Program-made: the position numbers and the translations under genes
Origin: Planctomycetota bacterium
GTDB taxonomy: Bacteria; Planctomycetota; Planctomycetia; Pirellulales; PALSA-1355
DNA: 64,000 bases
Direction of reading: 5' to 3'
NCBI GenBank assembly: GCA_003389325.1
Contig: QQVE01000002.1
Span: 97,364-161,363 of the forward strand
The notes under the pieces: generated by a model
Databases searched by the model: none
What the model was told of the DNA's origin: nothing
The model's input: the letters and a program-made list of their open reading frames with translations, nothing else
Shown here: one piece after another, positions 30,705 to 39,460 of the stretch
How positions within the stretch are numbered: position 1 is the stretch's first letter
Layout: each line of letters opens with the position of its first letter

Positions 30705-30714
30705 CGTCCTTCCC

Positions 30715-31851
30715 TCAGGCGGCGAGACGGGGCGGGTGCACCGGCAGGTCTTCTCGCTGGAACTCCTTGTCGGCCAGCGTCAGAGCCTGGGCCACGACCT
30801 GGTGCATGTCGTAGTACTGGTACGTTGCCAAACGTCCGCCCAGCAGCAAGCCGCTGCGCCCGGCCTCGGCCCGGTAGCGCTCGTAGAGGGCCGCGTTGGC
30901 CGCGTCGCGGATCGGATAGTAGGGCACCTGGCCGCGGTCGCATGCAGCCGGATACTCGCGGGTGATCACCGTTTGCCGCGAGGTCTGGAACTCGAAGTGC
31001 TTGTGCTCGGTGATTCGCGTGAACGGCACGGCCGCCTCGGTGTAGTTGACGATGGCCGTGCCCTGGAAGTCGCCCTCGAGCACCTCGTTCTCGAACCGCA
31101 GCGAGCGATACTCGAGCTCGCCGAAGCGGTAACCGAAGTACTCGTCGATCTTGCCGGTATAGACCACGCGCTCGGCATCGCCTTCCAGCTCTCCGGCGTG
31201 CTCGAAGTAGTCGACGCCCAGCTCGACGTCAATCGCGTCGTGGTCGAGCATGTTGGCAAACATGTGCGTGTAGCCGCCGATGGGCACGCCTTGGAAGCGG
31301 TCGGCGAAGTAACGGTCGTCGTAGGTCTGGCGGATCGGAATGCGGCGGATGATCGAAGGCGGCAGCTCGGCCGGATCGCGGCCCCATTGCTTGGTCGTGT
31401 AGCCGCGCACGAAGATCTCATACAGCTCTTCGCCCACTTGCGACAGGATCCACTCTTGCAGGTTCTGGGGCTTTTCGCAGGGCACGCGCACCTCGTGCAG
31501 CTTGCGCTCGGCCTCGGCCGGCGTGCGAATGCCCCAAAGCTGCGCGAGCGTCATCAGGTTGATCGGGAACGACCACACGCGGTTGCCGTGCCGCACGCGG
31601 CCGTGGTGCGTGTAGTTGTTGAACTCCGTGAAGCGGTTGAGGAATTGCCACACCCGCGGGTTGTCCGTATGGAAGATGTGGGGCCCGTAGCGATGCACTT
31701 CGACGCCGGCGATCTGCTCGCTGTAGCAGTTGCCGGCGATGTGGGGCCGCTTGTCGATGACCCGCACGCGGCGGCCCGCTTCGGCGGCACGTCGGGCGAA
31801 CACGGCCCCGAACATGCCGCAGCCCACTACCAGGTAGTCGTAACGTCGCAT
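30715..31851 (-). CDS. glf: UDP-galactopyranose mutase
   Basis: The 378-residue flavoprotein begins YDYLVVGCGMFGAVFARRAAE (FAD Rossmann motif) followed by RVRVIDKRPHIAGNCYSE. HRYGPHIFHTDNPRVWQFLNRF, FPINLMTLAQLWG and EIFVRGYTTKQWGRDPAELPPSIIRRIPIR are diagnostic of the enzyme. It interconverts UDP-galactopyranose and UDP-galactofuranose in the cytoplasm with reduced FAD, supplying Galf for surface glycans. The start at 31851 is the only ATG before the FAD motif; the long upstream open frame is spurious. The DUF707 gene follows 10 bp downstream, forming a probable two-gene operon. Confidence 0.94.
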   Translation of the reverse strand: MRRYDYLVVGCGMFGAVFARRAAEAGRRVRVIDKRPHIAGNCYSEQIAGVEVHRYGPHIFHTDNPRVWQFLNRFTEFNNYTHHGRVRHGNRVWSFPINLMTLAQLWGIRTPAEAERKLHEVRVPCEKPQNLQEWILSQVGEELYEIFVRGYTTKQWGRDPAELPPSIIRRIPIRQTYDDRYFADRFQGVPIGGYTHMFANMLDHDAIDVELGVDYFEHAGELEGDAERVVYTGKIDEYFGYRFGELEYRSLRFENEVLEGDFQGTAIVNYTEAAVPFTRITEHKHFEFQTSRQTVITREYPAACDRGQVPYYPIRDAANAALYERYRAEAGRSGLLLGGRLATYQYYDMHQVVAQALTLADKEFQREDLPVHPPRLAA

Positions 31852-32001
31852 GGATCTCTCGGCTGCTTGTCGTCCGTGACCAGCCCGAAGGCAACGGTTT
31901 GACCCATCGCCAGCAGCGGATTCTAATAGGCGACAGTCGCTGGACATACAGCACTTCGGCCAACTCTCGCTCCATACCCCGCTAGCACCACACTCGAAGC
32001 C

Positions 32002-32604
32002 ATGAACAAGGTCCTGATCATCGTCGGCGACGCCACCGAGACCGTCGACACGCTGTATCCCTACTACCGCTTGCAGGAAGACGGCTTCCAGCCCGTGGTG
32101 GCGGCGCCCGAGAAGCGGCTCTACCAGATGGTGCTGCACGAGGTGAAACCCGGCTGGACGATCACCAAGGAGTGGGAAGGCTACACCATCCAGGCCGACG
32201 TGGCCTTCGCCGAGATCGACCCCGCCGACTACGTGGGCATCTTCTTCAGCGGCGGCCGGGCGCCAGAGTACATTCGCGAGGATGAGGACCTGCTGCGCGT
32301 CACGCGGTACTTCTTCGAGCACAACCTGCCCATCGGCTGCGTCTGCCACGGGGTGGAGATCCCCGCCCGGGCCGGCTGCGTGAAGGGGCGGCGGATGGCC
32401 ACGGTGCCCAAGTGCCAGTTCGACCTCGAGGTCTGCGGCGGCACGTTCGTCAACGAGCCCTGCGTGGTCGACGGCAATCTCGTCAGCGGCCGCACCTTCC
32501 ACGACCACGGCCATTACGTCGGCCCCTGGATCAAGCTGCTCAACGAAGAGCGCGCCAAGCGCCAGGCCGCCACCCAGGGCCAGCCCGCCGGTTCGACGAG
32601 CTGA
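32002..32604 (+). CDS. DJ-1/PfpI family protein
   Basis: The 200-residue protein has the flavodoxin-like class I amidotransferase fold of DJ-1/PfpI. KVLIIVGDATETVDTLYPYYRL opens it, GIFFSGGRAPEYIREDEDLL contains the acidic helix, and the nucleophile elbow IGCVCHGVEI has Cys115 followed by His116. LVSGRTFHDHGHYVGPWI is at the end. Such proteins include proteases, glyoxalases and chaperones, and function cannot be told apart from sequence. The start ATG is well placed before the first strand. It is divergent from glf, and its own promoter should lie in the 150 bp between. Confidence 0.87.
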   Translation: MNKVLIIVGDATETVDTLYPYYRLQEDGFQPVVAAPEKRLYQMVLHEVKPGWTITKEWEGYTIQADVAFAEIDPADYVGIFFSGGRAPEYIREDEDLLRVTRYFFEHNLPIGCVCHGVEIPARAGCVKGRRMATVPKCQFDLEVCGGTFVNEPCVVDGNLVSGRTFHDHGHYVGPWIKLLNEERAKRQAATQGQPAGSTS

Positions 32605-32982
32605 ATCCTGGGTGGCTTTTCTCGCCGCCGCGAATCCGGCCGATTTGGGTTCGGCAGGGCGGAAGGTTCTTCGGACCTGAGGCAATTGGCCGAGAAGAGC
32701 CCGCTTCGGCGTTTGAAGAACATGCGGTGGGGCGACTTGCGGCGAGGAATCGCGCGGCCTGCCGCCGAGGCGGAAATGGAACAACTTCGCCGCGCGCGTG
32801 CAAAGCCTGCCGCCTAGCATGTTCGCGAGAAGAAACATCCGTGCAAGGGCGGTTTTCGGCCGGGGTTCGGGGGGCAATTCAGCATGCCGAGAAAAGGCCG
32901 CGGTTCGCGCGTCCTCCGGCGGTGCCTCGTGTTACCATACGGTTGCCTCTGCCACCAACCCGCGAACGTGAACCTCGATCGA
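32605..32982. other. Intergenic region without a recognised gene
   Basis: In these 378 bases I see no open frame with protein-like character, no RNA gene and no dispersed repeat. Several weak GGCGG/CCGCC-type inverted segments are present. The right end must carry the promoter of the lipoprotein gene at 32983. Confidence 0.5.
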
Positions 32983-33441
32983 ATGCGCAACAACCGCGTC
33001 CATCTCGCCGTGCTTGTCGCCTGCTTGAGCCTGGGCTGCCAGGACGTCAAGCGTGCCTTGCCCGGGGCGACGTGGCATGAGAGGGTCGGCTGGAAGGCGG
33101 AGGACTACTTTGGCGACCCGGCCGTTATCGAGTTGTGCCGGGCGATCGACCACAAGATTTACAGATCGACGACCAACCAACGATTAGTCCCTTTCGTCCT
33201 CGCAGACGAACAGAACCGTGGACATAGTTGGTCGCCAAAGCATCGCGCGGATTTCGAGAGACTTCTCCGCTGGCTTGAGAACCACGGGGAATCGATCGAG
33301 GAGGCCCGACAGGACCGCGAACGCTGGCAGTCATGGTCCATGCACGACGGCGAGTTTGCCCGCAACATGGCCGTCGAGGTCGCGGGGCGGAAGGAGCGCG
33401 AGGCCCGCGAGCAGCCGGAGGAAGATGCTGTCCGGCCCTGA
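32983..33441 (+). CDS. Hypothetical lipoprotein
   Basis: The 152-residue product begins with a lipoprotein signal: basic MRNNR, hydrophobic VHLAVLVACLS and lipobox LSLGC, with Cys19 as the expected acylation site. The mature part is polar and rich in Arg, Glu and Trp (RLLRWLENHGESIEEARQDRERWQSW), largely helical, with an acidic C-terminus. No domain is recognised. ATG 32983 is selected because the signal starts there; the frame is open 33 codons further up without protein character. It stands alone. Confidence 0.65.
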   Translation: MRNNRVHLAVLVACLSLGCQDVKRALPGATWHERVGWKAEDYFGDPAVIELCRAIDHKIYRSTTNQRLVPFVLADEQNRGHSWSPKHRADFERLLRWLENHGESIEEARQDRERWQSWSMHDGEFARNMAVEVAGRKEREAREQPEEDAVRP

Positions 33442-33786
33442 ATGACGCTGGATTCCGGCCCGGGATCACTCGAAGCGTGCACTCGGACGCTGCCGGCCTT
33501 GTTGCCCACTTGCCCGCGCGATGGGTTGCGCACGCACCCCTGGCGTGCCCGACGACTCAAAGCGGCCTTTCCCCGGGCACGTTTTCAACGATCCGCAGTT
33601 TCGGCGGGGATTTTTCAACTCTTGCCGGTGGCAATTCGGTAGACTAACCCGCCTCGATCGCGCCAAGCAGAGACCGGTCGCGCACACGCTGCGTCGCGAC
33701 CGATCTGGGCATCTTTGCTTTGTGCCTTTGATTTCATCGCCGGACACCTTTCGAACCAACACTCCATCGGCAGAAGAGCGCAAGCC
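33442..33786. other. Intergenic region upstream of the desaturase gene, with a hairpin
   Basis: These 345 bases contain no convincing gene. At 33675-33702 an 8-bp stem (CGGTCGCG / CGCGACCG) encloses a 12-base loop. The last 90 bases before the desaturase start are clearly richer in A and T (for example TTTGCTTTGTGCCTTTGATTT) and are the likely promoter region. Confidence 0.5.
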
Positions 33787-34761
33787 ATGACCCACTCCCA
33801 GTGGTATCGCAGTCTGGAACCCGAGAAGAAGCAGGCTATTCGGGAGCTGCATGCGATCAACCCGTATTGGAACCTGGTGGGGGTGTTGTTCATTGGCCTG
33901 TGGGCGGCGACGGCCGTCGCCATCGCGTATGCACCCGCGTGGTACTGGTGCATTCCCGGCTACATTCTGATCGGCCTGCTGATTCACGGCATGAGTAACC
34001 TGATGCACGAAGGCATCCACGGCACGTTGTTCAAGCATCGCCGCTGGGATCGCTGGTACGGCGTGGTGATGGGCGCGCCCTCGATGTTTTCGGCCACGGC
34101 CTACGGCGTGAACCACCTGCGGCACCACAAGCACACCCGCAGCCCGCAGGACCCCGACGAGTTCAACAACCTCACCGACAATCCGAAGCTGCTGTCGGTT
34201 CTGTACTATGCCTGGCTGGCCTTCGGCATGGTGTTCTATTCGTTTCGGGTGCCGTGGATGGCGCTCAAGTACGGAACGGCCAGCGACCATCGCAAGATGA
34301 TCGTCGAGCGCACGTTGATGACCGCCGCCGCCGGCCTCCTGCTGTGGTGGGCATTCTCGCAAGGATTCTTCGGCATGGTGGTGCACGTGTGGTTCATCCC
34401 GCTGTGCATCGCGTCGCTGCTGGGCAACGTGCGCGGCTGGGCCGAGCACACGCTAACCACGCCCAGCCACCCGCTGCGTGAAACGCGGACGATCACCAGC
34501 AACCGGCTGTTCTCGTTTCTGAACATTAATCTGAACTATCACCTCGAGCACCATCTCTTCCCCGGCGTGCCGTGGTACAATCTGCCCAAGGTGCACCGCC
34601 TGCTGCTCGACGATTATCGAGCCGCCGGTTCGTCGATCTACGGCTCGTACACGCACTTTCTGTTTGATGCATTCCGTGTGGGCGTGCACGGGCAGGCTCC
34701 GAGGGAGAGCGGGAGTGTGCCTGAGGAAGTAGGTAGCGCCGATTTGCTGGTGAAAAGCTGA
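33787..34761 (+). CDS. Fatty acid desaturase family membrane protein
   Basis: The 324-residue protein has the three His boxes of membrane di-iron desaturases: HEGIH (74-78), HLRHH (110-114) and HLEHH (252-256). At least four hydrophobic segments lie around them (about 28-50, 54-72, 137-160 and 178-215). NPYWNLVGVLFIGLW and GNVRGWAEHTLTTPSHPLRETRT are consistent with the DesA/carotenoid-ketolase-like branch. It introduces a double bond or hydroxyl into an acyl chain or terpenoid at the membrane; the exact substrate is not readable. ATG 33787 is used in preference to an upstream start (33715) without homology. It stands alone. Confidence 0.9.
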   Translation: MTHSQWYRSLEPEKKQAIRELHAINPYWNLVGVLFIGLWAATAVAIAYAPAWYWCIPGYILIGLLIHGMSNLMHEGIHGTLFKHRRWDRWYGVVMGAPSMFSATAYGVNHLRHHKHTRSPQDPDEFNNLTDNPKLLSVLYYAWLAFGMVFYSFRVPWMALKYGTASDHRKMIVERTLMTAAAGLLLWWAFSQGFFGMVVHVWFIPLCIASLLGNVRGWAEHTLTTPSHPLRETRTITSNRLFSFLNINLNYHLEHHLFPGVPWYNLPKVHRLLLDDYRAAGSSIYGSYTHFLFDAFRVGVHGQAPRESGSVPEEVGSADLLVKS

Positions 34762-35308
34762 GGCATTGCTTTAGCAGGTCCCCCTTCCCCGGCCCTCCCC
34801 ACGTCGTGGGAGGGAGAAAACGAGGAGGAAGAGGCGTCTGATCGGTGGTCGGGTACCCGTTCAGGCGCGATGCTCTGCCATAGGCCAGCGATCCGTACCA
34901 AGTGCCGCGCAACCGATTCACCGCTACTCATTTCTGCTCCCTCCCACGACGTGGGGAGGGCCGGGGAGGGGGGAGCGCGCGAGACTCACGTCGACAATGA
35001 CCAACGGCGCTGCGGCAGCGCCTGCCGCTCGCCTTGCCGCCGCGGGCCGTCGAGGCCATAATCGCGAGCGGATTCCCTTCTTCGCGAGCACGCTACTGCA
35101 ATCATCGCCGAGCCGTCGCCCCGCCGCTGGTGTCAGGGCTGTAAACGGTCGGTTTCTTGCGCCGTCCCCTTCCGACGGCACCGTTCTCAGGTCGTTAGCA
35201 ACTCCTCCGACGGCGCAGGATGCACGCCGGGGCCAGCGACCCGCCCTTATGTCTAGCCGCTTTCCAAGCCGCAATCGAACCAACATCCCTACCTTCTGGA
35301 GCGACATC
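34762..35308. other. Long intergenic region with a GC-rich inverted repeat pair
   Basis: This 547-base gap holds the repeat pair described at 34780-34973 and then about 330 bases with no recognised element. An open frame runs through it into the PEP-CTERM gene, but its composition and lack of a signal before 35309 argue against translation. The ribosome site GGAG at 35298-35301 serves the next gene. Confidence 0.6.
34780..34973. repeat. GC-rich inverted repeat pair, CCCCGGCCCTCCCCAC family, copy A
   Basis: The left arm at 34780-34820 contains CCCCGGCCCTCCCCACGTCG and continues GTGGGAGGGAGAAAA. The right arm at 34931-34973 is its near-exact complement (TGCTCCCTCCCACGACGTGG onward). Each arm is itself a hairpin (CCCTCCCC/GGGAGGG), so the whole can form one long or two short structures. 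Related copies occur at 36941-36982 and 37876-38058. Confidence 0.88.
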
Positions 35309-35926
35309 ATGTTTTGCGTGCGTTCATGGCTGGCCGTGGCTCTCGTGCTTGCGTTCTTTGCCGGCAGCGTGCAGGCGGCGTCCATCGTCGGCGACACCGT
35401 CGAGATCTGGGGCGTGGCGCAGTCCAACGGCGGGGAAACTCTCCGCGACACGGTCGTGGTCGTCGACCCGGGCATCGAGTACACGGCGACGATCGTCCAA
35501 ACCGACATCTACAATCTCGACATCGGCCCCTCGTCGATCGTGCTGGACACGCTCAGCGGCTGGTTCAGCCCCTGGTTCAACTCCGGCTTTCCGGAAACGA
35601 CGCTCGAAGTGCGCGACATCGACGTGCCGGGCATGCCGGGCCTGGTGATCGGCGGCGTGAGCATGATCTTCTCCGACACGATCGTGCCCGAAGCTGGCGC
35701 CCCGCTGAACTACCCCGCGTTCAGTTCCTCCAACGTTTCATTCACCGACCACTCCGTGATCCTGCAGACCGGCCCGTACTCGTTCCCCACCGGCTCGCGG
35801 GTGCAGATCGATATCACGTTCGTGCCCGAGCCGGGCACGGCGACGCTGCTGGTGTTTGGTGGCTTCGGGGCGGCGTTGATCGTTCGCAGGCGCGCACCGA
35901 GCCAGTCCCAGAGATCACGATTCTAA
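35309..35926 (+). CDS. PEP-CTERM sorting domain protein (1)
   Basis: The 205-residue secreted protein has a signal peptide (SWLAVALVLAFFAGSVQA) and a C-terminal PEP-CTERM tail: VPEPGTATLLVFGGFGAALIVRRRA, that is Pro-Glu-Pro, a hydrophobic span and a basic end. PEP-CTERM proteins are sorted by an exosortase and often become part of extracellular polymer. The middle part is beta-strand rich without a known domain. ATG 35309 has GGAG seven bases upstream. A second PEP-CTERM gene follows after 113 bp in the same direction, so they may be expressed together. No exosortase gene lies in the window. Confidence 0.87.
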   Translation: MFCVRSWLAVALVLAFFAGSVQAASIVGDTVEIWGVAQSNGGETLRDTVVVVDPGIEYTATIVQTDIYNLDIGPSSIVLDTLSGWFSPWFNSGFPETTLEVRDIDVPGMPGLVIGGVSMIFSDTIVPEAGAPLNYPAFSSSNVSFTDHSVILQTGPYSFPTGSRVQIDITFVPEPGTATLLVFGGFGAALIVRRRAPSQSQRSRF

Positions 35927-36027
35927 GCAAGACAAGCAAATGCAGCCGGGCGGCGGGGCCGTATGGAACGGCCTGCGACCCGCCGCTCTGGAGAACAGCG
36001 TCGACTCGAGCCTTCCCTTCAGCCTCT

Positions 36028-36032
36028 AGGAG
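36028..36032 (+). promoter_or_regulatory. Ribosome binding site supporting a TTG start
   Basis: AGGAG lies seven bases before TTG 36040. The next in-frame candidates, GTG 36049 and ATG 36064, have no such site at suitable spacing, so TTG is the best start for the second PEP-CTERM gene. Confidence 0.65.
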
Positions 36033-36039
36033 ATCCACC

Positions 36040-36852
36040 TTGAGAAATGTGTTGCCGAAGCCAATGTTGGCCGCTCTGTTCGCCGCCGCACTGTCAGCGC
36101 CGTGCGGAGCGGACGTTTTGGACGACTTCAACGCCGCGACGCTGATCGCCGACTTCCAATTCGACGATGCGTTGGGGACCGATATTCAGGACACGCTCAA
36201 CTCGGCCAACCCCGCGGCGCCGTTCGACAGCGATGTGGACTTTGCCGGCGCCGCCACCAACGGCACAGGCCAGTTCGATGCGTCGGGCAAGGACAATACC
36301 CAGTTTGCCACGGCCTACAGCGACTCGGCGGGCATCGCTGGCGACACGGTGTACGGACTGTTCGAAGTCTCGTGGGCGTTCGACGAGTCGATCTACGACC
36401 CGGCCCAGGACGAGGAATTCCGGCTGAGTTTGATCACTTTTGACCCGCGGTCGACGTTTGTCACGGCGGAGACGTTTTTCACGCGGACCTCGGCGACCGA
36501 GGTCGAGATGTTCGGCAACGCCGTGGGAACCGGACCGATCGACACCCCGGCGGTACTGTTCGGCAGCAGCGGTTCGCTGTTGACGATCCTGGTGGCAGAC
36601 CTCGACGCCGATACGATCGAGTTGTTTTACTCGGCCGATGGCGGCGCGTCCTTCCTGTCGACCGGCGCCGGCGTGCTCGACCCCGATCGGGGCGTCGAGT
36701 CGTTGCGACTGGTCTTGAACGAGGACTTCTCCGACGACAGGCTGCTGATCGAAAGGTTCGCCGTCGCCCACCTCGTTCCCGAACCCTCCACCGCGTGGCT
36801 GGCGGCGATCGCAGCGTTCGCGCTGGCACTGGGTCGGTGGTGGCGCCGGTAG
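36040..36852 (+). CDS. PEP-CTERM sorting domain protein (2)
   Basis: The 270-residue protein begins with a signal peptide (KPMLAALFAAALSAPCGADV) and ends VPEPSTAWLAAIAAFALALGRWWRR, a clear PEP-CTERM tail. The mature part (FNAATLIADFQFDDALGTDIQDTLNSANPAAPFDSD) resembles a concanavalin/LamG-like jelly roll that starts with a FDD segment, as in several PEP-CTERM proteins; this is a weak match. The start is taken as TTG 36040 because of its AGGAG. It follows another PEP-CTERM gene. Confidence 0.83.
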   Translation: MRNVLPKPMLAALFAAALSAPCGADVLDDFNAATLIADFQFDDALGTDIQDTLNSANPAAPFDSDVDFAGAATNGTGQFDASGKDNTQFATAYSDSAGIAGDTVYGLFEVSWAFDESIYDPAQDEEFRLSLITFDPRSTFVTAETFFTRTSATEVEMFGNAVGTGPIDTPAVLFGSSGSLLTILVADLDADTIELFYSADGGASFLSTGAGVLDPDRGVESLRLVLNEDFSDDRLLIERFAVAHLVPEPSTAWLAAIAAFALALGRWWRR

Positions 36853-36940
36853 CCCGAGCGGAGCACATTTGCCCATTCCCCAGCCGTCCACGCGAGCCGG
36901 GCACAATCTTTCTCCCACCGCGCCACGGCGCCACCACGCA

Positions 36941-36982
36941 TTCTGCTCCCTCCCACCTCGTGGGGAGGGCCGGGGAGGGGGG
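36941..36982. repeat. GC-rich repeat, CCCCGGCCCTCCCCAC family, single arm
   Basis: TTCTGCTCCCTCCCACCTCG followed by TGGGGAGGGCCGGGGAGGG matches the right arm of the pairs at 34780-34973 and 37876-38058. No complementary arm is found in the 90 bases upstream, so this is a solitary or truncated copy. It lies 107 bp before the lipoprotein gene at 37089. Confidence 0.85.
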
Positions 36983-37088
36983 CGCAATCGTTGTGACGCA
37001 ATGACGCTGGGTGTCATCCAATCAGACGTGAGAAACGGGCTCCCAAGTAGCACACCCGACTTAGCCACCGAAGGGGAGGATTCTGGCC

Positions 37089-37841
37089 ATGTACAGCGGC
37101 GTTCTTGTTCTGTTGCTGTTGTCCGGGTGTCCTGAGTCAGCGGCCCAGCAGAAAGAGGCTGAGGCGACGGTGTATGCTTCTCCGAACGCAGTGTTCGACG
37201 CCTATCGACACGCCTACAACAATCAGGATTGGCGGTCATTGTACTTCCTGTGCACTCGGGAGTTGCAGCAGGAATTGGTGTTCGAGGCTGCATTCAAGTG
37301 CTATGAGGTGGGCGACGCGGACTCTGCGACGCGGCGCATCGAAGAGAAGTTTGGCGCGAGCGAGGCAGACTTGACGAAGAAGTATTACGAGAGTTACAAA
37401 CGAAAGCACGGTCACGGCGACGTAATCGACAAGTACCTCGCGAAGGCAATCCCGCATCTAGAAGCAAAAGCTGGCAGTGGCGTTGAGACGGACGAATCGC
37501 AGTTTTCCGAGGAAGCGGCTGCCGTGAAGGCCTTGCCGGCGGACAAGGAATTGCAGATCCAGGCCGTCTACGATGCCACCAAAGATAAGGTTGGCTACTT
37601 CGCGGCGGTGCAAGAGATGGTCCAGTCAGGTCGAAAGCCGAACGTTATCGGGGACCTAAAGGAATTGGTCGTTGACGGCGATACGGCCACGGGTCACGCC
37701 ACGATCCTGAAACGACCAGGACCAAGAGAATCAAAACAAACAGACTCTACCTACGACAAGCGCTTCAAGTTTCGACAGCTCAACGGCGGCTGGCTCGTTG
37801 ATTTGCCGTATAGCTCGCGCGATCGCGGCGGTGCCCCTTAA
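37089..37841 (+). CDS. Hypothetical lipoprotein
   Basis: The 250-residue product begins MYSGVLVLLLLSGC, a very short lipoprotein signal with lipobox LLSGC (Cys14). The mature part starts with a segment like a short NTF2-type or DUF4878-type entry (SPNAVFDAYRHAYNNQDWRSLYFLCTRELQQEL), and ends FKFRQLNGGWLVDLPYSS, which supports an NTF2-like fold with a long helical insertion. This is a weak inference; no function can be given. A strong AGGGGAGGA lies eight bases before the ATG. Base composition is less GC-rich than neighbouring genes. Both flanks carry GC-rich repeats. Confidence 0.75.
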   Translation: MYSGVLVLLLLSGCPESAAQQKEAEATVYASPNAVFDAYRHAYNNQDWRSLYFLCTRELQQELVFEAAFKCYEVGDADSATRRIEEKFGASEADLTKKYYESYKRKHGHGDVIDKYLAKAIPHLEAKAGSGVETDESQFSEEAAAVKALPADKELQIQAVYDATKDKVGYFAAVQEMVQSGRKPNVIGDLKELVVDGDTATGHATILKRPGPRESKQTDSTYDKRFKFRQLNGGWLVDLPYSSRDRGGAP

Positions 37842-37875
37842 CGCTGTCGCGTCGTTGATCTCGGTACGCGATGAC

Positions 37876-38058
37876 GCCCCCTCCCCGGCCCTCCCCACGG
37901 CGTGGGAGGGAGAAAACGATGGGGAATGAATCAGCGCGTGTGATTCGCCATTGGCCTCGTGAGTCATTGCACGAGAGGGGAGTCGCGCCCGCCACGCTAC
38001 GCTGCACCATCGCCGCCCATTTCTGCTCCCTCCCACGCGTGCGGAAGGCCGGAGGGGG
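37876..38058. repeat. GC-rich inverted repeat pair, CCCCGGCCCTCCCCAC family, copy B
   Basis: The left arm at 37876-37919 contains CCTCCCCGGCCCTCCCCACG followed by GCGTGGGAGGGAGAAAA. The right arm at 38020-38058 is an inverted, partly decayed copy (CTGCTCCCTCCCACGCGTGC then GGAAGGCCGGAGGGGG). It lies between the convergent lipoprotein and kelch genes. Confidence 0.85.
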
Positions 38059-38106
38059 CATTCCGACGCATAGCAAACCTCGGCGATCGCCGCCCCAGCT
38101 CGCCTG

Positions 38107-39300
38107 CTACTTCGGCTTAATCTCGCCGGTGAGAAAGTAGTTGTAGTGGCTCCCTTTGGGGCCTTCGCCGCCGAGGACGTAGAGGGTGTGGTCGAGGATG
38201 GCGACGGCGGGGTCGTTGAACACGGCGCCGGGCGGGAGCGTGCCGGTGACTTGCAGCCAGCGATCGTCGCGCACGTCGTACGCCCAGGCCAGGTCGGACC
38301 AGTAGCTGGTGCGGCCGGGCTTGTCTTTCTCGCGCATGATGCCGCCGACGATCACGGCGTAGCGATTGAGGAACAACGCTCCGGCCCAGCCGGAGATGGC
38401 GACCGGCGGCGGAGTGCGTTTCTCCCAGCGGTCCTGCGCGGGGCTGTAGCGCCAGGTTTCGCGCACGCCGACGGAGTTCTGGGTTTCGTCCCAAGTGACG
38501 CCGCCGAACACGTAGAGATACTCGTCGGTGGCCACGGCGGCCGACCAGCCGCGCCCCACCGCGGGGATCGGTGCGCGGACCTGCCAGCCGAGCTCGGGTT
38601 GGTGCAGGTCGAACACCTCGGTGGTGTTGCGGATGGTGTTTGCGCTGTAGCCTTTCTCGGCGTAGTCGTATTCGTTGCCGCCGGCCACGACCAGGTAGTT
38701 GCCCACCCGGCCCACGGCCATGTGCGTGCGGGGGACGTTGAGCGGGCTGTGCTCGCGCCAGGCCGGGGGCTGCCGGGTGAGATCCAGGGCGAAGCATTCG
38801 GCGTGCGGAAGGTAGGGCGGGTCTTGCTTCTGATACTGCTTGCCGCCGCCGAAGACGTAGAACGTGTCATCGGCCACCAGGCCCCGGGCGTACTCTCGGC
38901 GGTCGGGAGCGTGAGCGAGTTGGGTCCACGTGTTGCCGGCCGCGTCGTAGAGCCACGACCAGCGCGAGGTCTTGCGGCTGGCGCGGTCGGCCGTTTCGTC
39001 TCCGCCGGGGATAAAGCCGCCGGCCAGCACAATCTTGTCGTCCCAGACGTCCATGGCCACGCCGCTGATGCCGGCGTAGGGCCCCTCGTCGACCCAGGGA
39101 AGTTTTTCGGTTTCCCACGCGATCGCGCCGAACGTGGGCAATTCGGCATAGGCCGCCGGCCGATCGGCCGACAGCGGCAGGGCCGGGGTGACGCCTTGCT
39201 TCGGCGGGGCGGGTTCGACCTCGGCCTCGGCCGCAAGGACCGCAGTGGAAAAATACGTCGCCACGGGAACCATCAACAGCTTTGCAAGATGCTTTTTCAC
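38107..39300 (-). CDS. Secreted kelch-repeat (beta-propeller) protein
   Basis: The 397-residue product has a signal peptide (KKHLAKLLMVPVATYFSTAVLA) and at least five kelch-type blades, such as KIVLAGGFIPGG, TFYVFGGGKQY, YLVVAGGNEYDY, YLYVFGGVTWDE, YAVIVGGIM and TLYVLGGEGPKG. Each is followed by a Tyr/Trp pattern (for example AAGNTWTQL, SPAQDRWEKR). N-acetylneuraminate mutarotase (NanM) and galactose oxidase have similar propellers; no catalytic residues are assigned. Start is GTG 39300, supported by GGAGAA six bases before it. The upstream open frame is a shadow of the molybdenum-enzyme genes. Confidence 0.87.
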   Translation of the reverse strand: MKKHLAKLLMVPVATYFSTAVLAAEAEVEPAPPKQGVTPALPLSADRPAAYAELPTFGAIAWETEKLPWVDEGPYAGISGVAMDVWDDKIVLAGGFIPGGDETADRASRKTSRWSWLYDAAGNTWTQLAHAPDRREYARGLVADDTFYVFGGGKQYQKQDPPYLPHAECFALDLTRQPPAWREHSPLNVPRTHMAVGRVGNYLVVAGGNEYDYAEKGYSANTIRNTTEVFDLHQPELGWQVRAPIPAVGRGWSAAVATDEYLYVFGGVTWDETQNSVGVRETWRYSPAQDRWEKRTPPPVAISGWAGALFLNRYAVIVGGIMREKDKPGRTSYWSDLAWAYDVRDDRWLQVTGTLPPGAVFNDPAVAILDHTLYVLGGEGPKGSHYNYFLTGEIKPK

Positions 39301-39460
39301 AGCGCGTTCTCCGCAGATCGACTCAGCCGGCGGCCAGGCAGTGTGACAACATGATTGCCGTCTTGCCCCGGTATTTCCAGTACCCGTCATGGCCCACACG
39401 GCCCGCGTGGTTGCGGGGCGGCGAAATAGCATAGGGTTGTGTGGAGGAGGGCCGAGAGTC

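Noticed and set aside
31852..32877. Upstream extension of the glf frame
   Set aside because: It runs antisense to the DJ-1/PfpI gene; the FAD-binding N-terminus of Glf begins at 31851.
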